A stretch of DNA of 64,000 nt from Deinococcus deserti VCD115 (lineage in GTDB: Bacteria > Deinococcota > Deinococci > Deinococcales > Deinococcaceae): the NCBI RefSeq assembly GCF_000020685.1, contig NC_012526.1, forward strand, positions 229,501 through 293,500, given 5' to 3'. The notes under the pieces are model-generated. The model did not search any database, had not been told where the DNA came from, and saw only the letters and a program-made list of their open reading frames with translations. Every line of letters begins with the position of its first letter. Within the stretch, counting starts at the first letter, position 1. The position numbers and the translations under genes were made by a program. Positions 58,706 through 64,000 of this stretch are shown here, piece by piece.

Positions 58706-58712
58706 GGTCGGC

Positions 58713-58718
58713 ATTCTA
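58713..58718 (-). promoter_or_regulatory. -10 box (TAGAAT) for a leaderless cyclophilin mRNA
   Basis: On the minus strand TAGAAT ends 7 bases before ATG 58705. Confidence 0.55.
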
Positions 58719-58829
58719 CCCTCTGGGCCCGGATGCGTTTTCCGGTCGAGGGTGGAGATGATGTCAGGATGGCCTTCATCAGCCGCTGGAGCAGCTGTTT
58801 TGCCGCTTGCGGTATGGCGGCTGCCCCGC

Positions 58830-60065
58830 TCAGATCACCCATTCACCGCCGCGCATCAGCGGCTCACGGTCTCCGGTGGCCGTAACACCGTCAACGTCCG
58901 TTCCTGGCGTGCCGATCATCCAGTCCACGTGAATCAGGCTGTCGTTGCCACCTGCCGCGAGCAGCGCTTCAGGGTTCTCGCCATGCTGCACGTTGGTGGG
59001 GTAACAGCGTCCCAGGGCGATGTGCGAAGCAGCGTTCTCGTCAAACAGCGTATTCAGGAACAGTGTGCCGGTCTGGGCGACAGGCGCGGAGGCCTTGACC
59101 AGGGCCAGTTCGCCCAGGTGTGCGGCTCCCTCGTCGGTGTCAATCAGCTTGCGCAGCGTTTCTTCGCCCTGCTGCGCCGTGACTTCCACCGCCCGGCCCC
59201 CCTCGAAACGCACCCGTATGCCCTCGACCAGCTGCCCGCGGACGCTCAGAGGCTTGCTGGCCACGGCCCAGCCGTCCACCCGGTCGCGGTGCGGAGCCGT
59301 AAACACTTCATCGGTGGGCAGGTTGGGCACGCCACGAATGCCGTTGCGCGCGGTTTCGGCACCTCCCTGCCAGATGTGACCCTCGGCGAGTCCCACCGTG
59401 AGGTCGGTGCCCAGTTCCGACTTCAGGTGAACGGCGGCGTACTGTTTTTCCGTCAGCAGGGTTGTCAGGCGTTCCAGCTCGGTCAGATGTGTGTTCCAGG
59501 CCGCCACGGGGTCCGGCTGATCGGCGCGGGTGACCGTAAAAATGTCGTTCCACAGGCGCGCCACAGCTTCGTCCTGGCTCAGCTGCGGATAGACCCTGGA
59601 GGCCCAGGCGGGCGTGCTCATGGCAGCGACGCACCAGTTCACGGCGAATCCGCCGACAGCTTCAGACACGGCCTTCATGGCCTGGGCCTGCAGCTTGCTG
59701 CGCAGCGCTACCCGGTCGGGGTTGACGCCCGAAAGCAGGCTGGGATCGTCCCCGGCAATGCTCAGCCGAGCGTAGCCGTCTTCTACAGCCTTCTCGGCCT
59801 CCAGGGCCACCCACTCTGGCAGGAAGGCCACGGCCTCGTCCGATCCGTCCTCAAACAGGGCCAGCGACAGCATCTGGTCTACATAATTGACCTTCACGTG
59901 CAGGGCTCCGGCGCGGTAGGCGGCCCGGGCGACATGCTGCACGAGGGGAGCAGCTTCCAGCGGCGCGTTGACCAGCAGTTTCCCGCCTGTGGGAAGGTTC
60001 ACTCCGGTATGGACCAGCAGTTCGGCGTAGCGCGCAAGCTTCGTCTCGAAGTCAGAAGTTGTCAT
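58830..60065 (-). CDS. M29-family aminopeptidase (aminopeptidase T type)
   Basis: The 411-residue protein matches the thermophilic M29 aminopeptidases: metal ligands Glu in [11 protein letters not shown], Glu in [11 protein letters not shown], and the C-terminal [15 protein letters not shown] with LIHVDW giving His/Asp. It removes N-terminal residues from peptides in the cytosol. Length is normal. The 231 bases upstream show nothing recognisable. Confidence 0.9.
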   Translation of the reverse strand: MTTSDFETKLARYAELLVHTGVNLPTGGKLLVNAPLEAAPLVQHVARAAYRAGALHVKVNYVDQMLSLALFEDGSDEAVAFLPEWVALEAEKAVEDGYARLSIAGDDPSLLSGVNPDRVALRSKLQAQAMKAVSEAVGGFAVNWCVAAMSTPAWASRVYPQLSQDEAVARLWNDIFTVTRADQPDPVAAWNTHLTELERLTTLLTEKQYAAVHLKSELGTDLTVGLAEGHIWQGGAETARNGIRGVPNLPTDEVFTAPHRDRVDGWAVASKPLSVRGQLVEGIRVRFEGGRAVEVTAQQGEETLRKLIDTDEGAAHLGELALVKASAPVAQTGTLFLNTLFDENAASHIALGRCYPTNVQHGENPEALLAAGGNDSLIHVDWMIGTPGTDVDGVTATGDREPLMRGGEWVI

Positions 60066-60296
60066 TGGATTTACTTTACGCGCTGCCCTCCAGGGCAGTT
60101 TGCCTGTTTATGTCCGGTGTCACCTTCCGGAGACGCTCTGGGAGCAGAGATCCCTGTATGGCACAGCTGTTGCCAGGGCTGCGGCGTGGGCACTGGTCTG
60201 TTGCTTTCCGGCGGCCCTGGTCGTTCAGCGGCACTTCCTGGCCCTCAGATCACTCCAGGCAACGAGGCGACGACTGGGCCATCTCTGCCCACTGGC

Positions 60297-60794
60297 CTAC
60301 CAGCCCTTGATCTGCCGCCCGGCCTCGAATGCGGCCACGCCGGCCGCGACCGCCAGGTTCAGGCTGCGGCCCCCGCCCGGTTGCGGCAGTTTGAGTTTGG
60401 GCAGCGCGTCACGCAGCCACGCGGGCAGTCCACGCGATTCCGGGCCGAACAGCAGGTAATCGCCCTGCTGGAAACCCGCCTGGGTGTACAGCTCCGTGGC
60501 GTGGGTGGAAAAGGCGAACACCCGCGCCCCGGCAGGCAGGCTGGCCTGAAAGGCAGTCCAGCTCGCGTGCTCGTGCAGGGTGACGCCTTCGAGATAATCC
60601 ATAACTGCCCGGCGGAACTCGCGGTCATGCAGGCGGAAACCGAAGGGGCGGATCAGGTGCAGTTCGGCGCCCAGCACCGAGCAGGTGCGGGCCACGTTGC
60701 CGACGTTGCCGGCCTTCTCGGGCTCGAACAGCACCAGATGCATCAGGGGCGCCTGGGCAGTTTCCTGTTGCTCAGTCGGTGGCTGCTCAGTCAC
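60297..60794 (-). CDS. trmL: tRNA (cytidine/uridine-34-2'-O)-methyltransferase
   Basis: The 165-residue SPOUT-type protein has [20 protein letters not shown], then FGPESRGLP and [14 protein letters not shown], the three knot motifs of TrmL. It methylates the wobble base of leucine tRNAs. The start overlaps the ispF stop by 8 bases. A second ATG at residue 18 (MHLVLFEPE) is an alternative start. Confidence 0.85.
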   Translation of the reverse strand: MTEQPPTEQQETAQAPLMHLVLFEPEKAGNVGNVARTCSVLGAELHLIRPFGFRLHDREFRRAVMDYLEGVTLHEHASWTAFQASLPAGARVFAFSTHATELYTQAGFQQGDYLLFGPESRGLPAWLRDALPKLKLPQPGGGRSLNLAVAAGVAAFEAGRQIKGW

Positions 60795-61290
60795 GGGTGC
60801 GCCCCAGCAGAACTGTTACGCGCGTTTGCACGTGGTCGGGCGCCAGGCCCTCGGACGTCTTGAAGCTCACGCCCACCTCCGTGGCCGGCAGGTCCAGCAA
60901 CCCGGCCACGGTCTGGGCAATCTCCGCACGCAGCGGCCCCAGCTTGGGCCGGTCAAGCGTCACGACCAGCGCCACGTTGACCGGCGCGTACCCCCGCGCC
61001 CGGACCAGCATCAGCGCCCGGTCGAGGATGATGCGCGAGTCCATCTCCTTGTACTCGGCGGCTGTGTCGGGGAAATAGTGCCCGATGTCGCCCAGGGCCA
61101 GTCCCGAGAGCAGTGCGTCGGCCACCGCGTGCAGCACGGCGTCTCCGTCACTGTGGGCCACGGCACCTTGTTCGGCGTGTGGAATGGGCACACCGCCCAG
61201 GATCAGCGGAAGGCCGCGCGCCAGGCGGTGGGCGTCCTCGCCATACCCGATCCGGTAGGGCAGGGCAGAAGAAAGAGACTTGGACGTCAT
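60787..61290 (-). CDS. ispF: 2-C-methyl-D-erythritol 2,4-cyclodiphosphate synthase
   Basis: The 167-residue protein has the IspF pattern [36 protein letters not shown] and [10 protein letters not shown], with the metal-binding Asp and His residues. It acts in the non-mevalonate isoprenoid pathway. It is upstream of trmL and overlaps it. Confidence 0.95.
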   Translation of the reverse strand: MTSKSLSSALPYRIGYGEDAHRLARGLPLILGGVPIPHAEQGAVAHSDGDAVLHAVADALLSGLALGDIGHYFPDTAAEYKEMDSRIILDRALMLVRARGYAPVNVALVVTLDRPKLGPLRAEIAQTVAGLLDLPATEVGVSFKTSEGLAPDHVQTRVTVLLGRTRD

Positions 61291-61337
61291 CTCAGGAAGT
61301 CTAGAGGCTGACCGCCCTGGAATGGGGAGCCGGGGTC

Positions 61338-62537
61338 TTACGCGGGGGCAGGCCGGTTGCGCCTGCTGGTTACGGCCGGTTCGAGGCGCCAGTACATCAG
61401 CGCTGCCAGGAAGGCCAGTCCAGCCACGCTCACCCAGAGCGGTCCAGCGCCGAAGCGGGCCAGGATCATCCCGCCAAGCAGCGGCGCCAGCAGGGTCGCC
61501 AGGCCGGCCATGCTGCCCACCAGCCCGATGTAGCTGCCGCGCTGTTCAGGCGGGCCCAGTTCCGCAATGATGCTTTTGCTGATGCTGTAGGCCACGACCT
61601 CCCCCACAGACCAGACGAAGATGGCGGCCAGGTGCACCGCGAACGTCTGAGCAAAGGCATGAATCAGGAACCCGGCCCCCAGCAGCAGCGCGCCAGCTGC
61701 CTGCCAGCGCGGGTGGTTGCTCAGCGAGATCGCGTGCCCCAGCGGCAGGCCCAGCAGCACAACAATGAGGCCGTTTAAAGACAGTGCCTGCCCGTACTGA
61801 ACGGCACTGAAGCCCTGCTGCGCGAACACCAGCGCCAGCAGCTTGTAGCTCTGGTAGGTCATCCCGAACAGCAGCGAAGCTAAACAGAAACTCCACAGCA
61901 GCGGATCGCGCGGCAGCAGGGTCGTCTTGCGGTCCTTATTTCGGGCGGGCCGCCTTGTCCTACGGTGGGCCAGCCCCAGCAGCAGGGCGTACACGGCCAT
62001 GGTGGCTGCGTCCAGGTAGAACAACAGCCGGAACGACATGCCCGACAGCCAGCCGCCCAGGGCCGGGGCAACCGACGCCCCGACGTTGATCGCCCAGTAC
62101 AGCAGGTTATAGGCGCGCGTGCGCTGGGCGCCGGTTGTGAGCTCAGCCACCGCACTGCTGGCAGCAGGCTTGTACAGCGCCGTGAACAGCGAGAACAGCA
62201 GCGTTCCCAGCAGGACACCCGGAAAGCTGGTGGCTGTCGAGAGGCCGAGCAGCATCACCGCGCCGCCGCTCAGGGCCAGAATCATGGTCGCGCCGGTGCC
62301 CAGCCGGTCGCTGAGCGTGCCGCCCAGACCCTCCGCCACAAAGCGGCCTACGCCCAGCACGCTGAGGACCAGGCTGACCTGAACGGTGCTCATGCCCAGG
62401 CTCGACACGAGATAGAAACCCAGCAACGGCACCACGAACTCGCCCAGGCGGTTGATCAGCGTCCCCACCCACAGCACCCAGAACTGTGACGGATAAGCCC
62501 GGTAGACGGCGTTCAGGTGGGATAGGGGCAGATGCAC
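61338..62537 (-). CDS. MFS transporter
   Basis: The 399-residue protein has about twelve membrane helices and the MFS loop [17 protein letters not shown] between helices 2 and 3. The substrate is unknown; drug or metabolite efflux is typical of this group. It does not overlap its neighbours. Confidence 0.85.
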   Translation of the reverse strand: MHLPLSHLNAVYRAYPSQFWVLWVGTLINRLGEFVVPLLGFYLVSSLGMSTVQVSLVLSVLGVGRFVAEGLGGTLSDRLGTGATMILALSGGAVMLLGLSTATSFPGVLLGTLLFSLFTALYKPAASSAVAELTTGAQRTRAYNLLYWAINVGASVAPALGGWLSGMSFRLLFYLDAATMAVYALLLGLAHRRTRRPARNKDRKTTLLPRDPLLWSFCLASLLFGMTYQSYKLLALVFAQQGFSAVQYGQALSLNGLIVVLLGLPLGHAISLSNHPRWQAAGALLLGAGFLIHAFAQTFAVHLAAIFVWSVGEVVAYSISKSIIAELGPPEQRGSYIGLVGSMAGLATLLAPLLGGMILARFGAGPLWVSVAGLAFLAALMYWRLEPAVTSRRNRPAPA

Positions 62538-62576
62538 GGCGCTGAGTGTAGGGAACAGACAAGGATTATGTGCGGC

Positions 62577-63194
62577 TCAGGCTGGGGTGACTTCCTCTAT
62601 CCCGGCCGCGCCGCGCGTGGCGTCGCGCAGCGCCTGCGTAAAAGCCTGCACGTCCTCAGGGAACAACTCCACCGGCAGCGTGACGCCCTGGGCGGTGTAC
62701 TGCTCTTCGCCCCGTGCCGTGTCGAACAGGCCCAGCTGGTGGTACAGCGTGCTGAGGTGCTCGAAGCCCACACTGACCTGCAGCGCCTGCCGGGGCCGCA
62801 CCTCGAATCTGACAGCGGTGCGCAGGCACTCGGCCGCGCCGCCCCCGTAAGCGCGCACCAGTCCACCGGTGCCCAGCTTCACGCCGCCGTAAAAGCGCAC
62901 GACGACGACCATCACATGGTCCACGCCCTGGCCCTCGATGGCTTTCAGGATCGGTGCGCCTGCCGTGCCTCCGGGCTCGCCGTCGTCGTTGAAGCGGTAG
63001 GCCGCGCCGATCCGGTAGGCCCAGCAGTGATGGGTCGCGTCCGGGTAGCGTGCCCGCAGCGCGCCGAGCTGAGCCAGAGCCTGCTCGGGGGTGTCGGCAC
63101 GCTCCGCGAAGGTCAGGAATTCGCTGTTCTCGATCACCGCGTCGTGGCGGTGTGAACCGGCCAGGGTCGTAAAGGGGCGGGGCAGCTCACTCAC
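62577..63194 (-). CDS. YigZ/IMPACT-family protein
   Basis: The 205-residue protein has the UPF0029/IMPACT core: [16 protein letters not shown], then [20 protein letters not shown]. The biochemical role is not settled; relatives interact with translation factors. It lies 24 bases after a Nudix gene. Confidence 0.88.
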   Translation of the reverse strand: MSELPRPFTTLAGSHRHDAVIENSEFLTFAERADTPEQALAQLGALRARYPDATHHCWAYRIGAAYRFNDDGEPGGTAGAPILKAIEGQGVDHVMVVVVRFYGGVKLGTGGLVRAYGGGAAECLRTAVRFEVRPRQALQVSVGFEHLSTLYHQLGLFDTARGEEQYTAQGVTLPVELFPEDVQAFTQALRDATRGAAGIEEVTPA

Positions 63195-63218
63195 GCCTGT
63201 GTCCTTCCGGGCGTGCGC

Positions 63219-63806
63219 TCATAGCAGCCCACGCTCTTTGAGCAGCCGCCGGGCGTGCCACAGGGTCAGGCTGCTGGGGCCATCCTGGATCTCGCCGGCG
63301 TCGAGCATGCGGTAGGCCTCGGCCAGCGGCACGACGCGCCGCTCGATGGTCTCGGTTTCCTCGTGGGCCATCGTGCCCAGCGTCACCCCCAGCGCCAGCA
63401 GCGGGTAGAAGGTCACGCCACTGATGCTGGGCTGCGGGTAGAAGCCCGGCAGGGCGTGCCATTCACGCGCCGTGCCGCCTACCTCTTCCTTCAGTTCCCG
63501 GGCAGCGGCCGTCAGCAGGTCCTCTCCGCGCTCCACGCCGCCCGCCACGACTTCCATGATGCTGGCCCGCAGAGGATAACGGTACTGGCGGATCAGCACG
63601 GCCTCGCCCGAATCGGTCACGGGCAGCACAAACACCGCCCGTGGGCCGCGCGGCCGGTACTGGTAGACCGTCTCTGTGCCGCCCGAGACCTCGACACGGT
63701 CTTCGAGCACCACCCGGAACCCGTCCACCAGCACGCGTGAGGACAGGGTCTTCCAGGGCTGCTCACGGTCCTCGGTCAGGGTGGCCCAGTTGGGGTGGGT
63801 GTTCAT
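63219..63806 (-). CDS. Nudix hydrolase, ADP-ribose pyrophosphatase-like
   Basis: The 195-residue protein has the Nudix box [22 protein letters not shown] and the upstream EVVAGG typical of ADP-ribose pyrophosphatases (NudF). It would cut ADP-ribose to AMP and ribose 5-phosphate. A clean ATG at 63806 fits the family N-terminus. Confidence 0.88.
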   Translation of the reverse strand: MNTHPNWATLTEDREQPWKTLSSRVLVDGFRVVLEDRVEVSGGTETVYQYRPRGPRAVFVLPVTDSGEAVLIRQYRYPLRASIMEVVAGGVERGEDLLTAAARELKEEVGGTAREWHALPGFYPQPSISGVTFYPLLALGVTLGTMAHEETETIERRVVPLAEAYRMLDAGEIQDGPSSLTLWHARRLLKERGLL

Positions 63807-63853
63807 GGCCTGCAGGCTAGCGCGGAGCGTGTGGAAGCTGATGGGGTGCGGGC

Positions 63854-64000
63854 TTATCTGCCGCCAAGCGCCGCGGCATTCAGGGCGGCCCTGACCGCAC
63901 CGGTGGCTGCTGCCGTCACCACCAGGGCGTCTGGCCTGACCTGAAGGCCAGTAAGCTCCAGGGCTCCAACCTTGCCTGACAGGGTCACCCCGGGAGCGGG
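63854..64000 (-). CDS. C-terminal fragment of an unidentified protein (start beyond window)
   Basis: The minus-strand frame is open from the window edge to TAA at 63854-63856, giving the last 48 residues ([21 protein letters not shown]). The tail resembles the end of DUF4403-like envelope proteins, but this is a weak impression. Confidence 0.4.
   Translation of the reverse strand, partial: PAPGVTLSGKVGALELTGLQVRPDALVVTAAATGAVRAALNAAALGGR

Noticed and set aside
60066..60296. Possible gene between the aminopeptidase and trmL
   Set aside because: Plus-strand frames here lack a ribosome site, are short and have no recognisable family; treated as intergenic.

Overview
The window reads as chromosomal DNA of a Deinococcus species. 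It is GC-rich and densely coded on both strands. Several genes have a -10 hexamer (TANNNT) only 6-8 bases before the start codon, the leaderless promoter layout typical of Deinococcus. Gene content fits too: an HRDC protein like DR2444 of D. radiodurans, DinB-fold proteins, bacillithiol deacetylase BshB1, class-III-like sirtuin, AlkA2-like glycosylase and DUF11 envelope proteins. No rRNA or CRISPR array was seen.

Layout. 1-5.6 kb: envelope proteins (3' end of a beta-strand-rich protein, then a secreted DUF11 protein). 5.7-8.3 kb: an MrfA/YprA-type helicase whose C-terminus resembles the PcrA/UvrD Tudor domain. 8.4 kb: tRNA-Gln. 8.8-16.9 kb: single metabolic genes (DUF4384 protein, thioesterase, cupin, SDR, M42 peptidase, an esterase/GDPD fusion, flavin reductase, xseB, plsC). 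16.9-20.3 kb: a cobalamin riboswitch with a terminator, then a B12-type ABC importer and a [2Fe-2S] thioredoxin-like ferredoxin. 20.6-27.3 kb: HRDC protein, secreted protein, VWA protein, DinB protein, mscL, and a PDZ/radical-SAM/DUF512 protein. 27.4-31.3 kb: the riboflavin operon ribD-ribE-ribBA-ribH on the minus strand behind an FMN riboswitch. 31.4-38 kb: secreted protein, the minus-strand run S9 peptidase - kptA - sirtuin, alkA, a Nudix gene, and an EamA transporter. 38-46 kb: small stress/envelope genes, a TetR regulator with a recognisable operator, hisC, a YkgJ protein, acyl-ACP desaturase, peroxiredoxin, and bshB1.

46.1-47.6 kb is accessory. A tRNA-Thr(CGU) gene has its last 48 bp repeated 1480 bp downstream, bounding a decayed integrative element with a broken integrase and a few orphan genes. 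An AT-rich stretch with orphan genes follows to about 49.2 kb. 49.3-54.6 kb: a minus-strand sugar ABC importer with two GH43 enzymes, probably for arabinose/xylose-containing oligosaccharides. Divergent from it is a Zn/Cd-type P-ATPase coupled to an ArsR/SmtB sensor, then rpoZ. 58.1-64 kb: cyclophilin, M29 aminopeptidase, ispF-trmL, an MFS transporter, a Nudix-YigZ pair, and the 3' end of one more gene.

The strongest leads are the helicase-Tudor fusion, the sirtuin-KptA gene pair (both NAD-consuming), the tRNA-Thr element, and the GDPD domain placed inside an esterase-like phytase domain. All functional calls come from reading the sequence; no database search was run.
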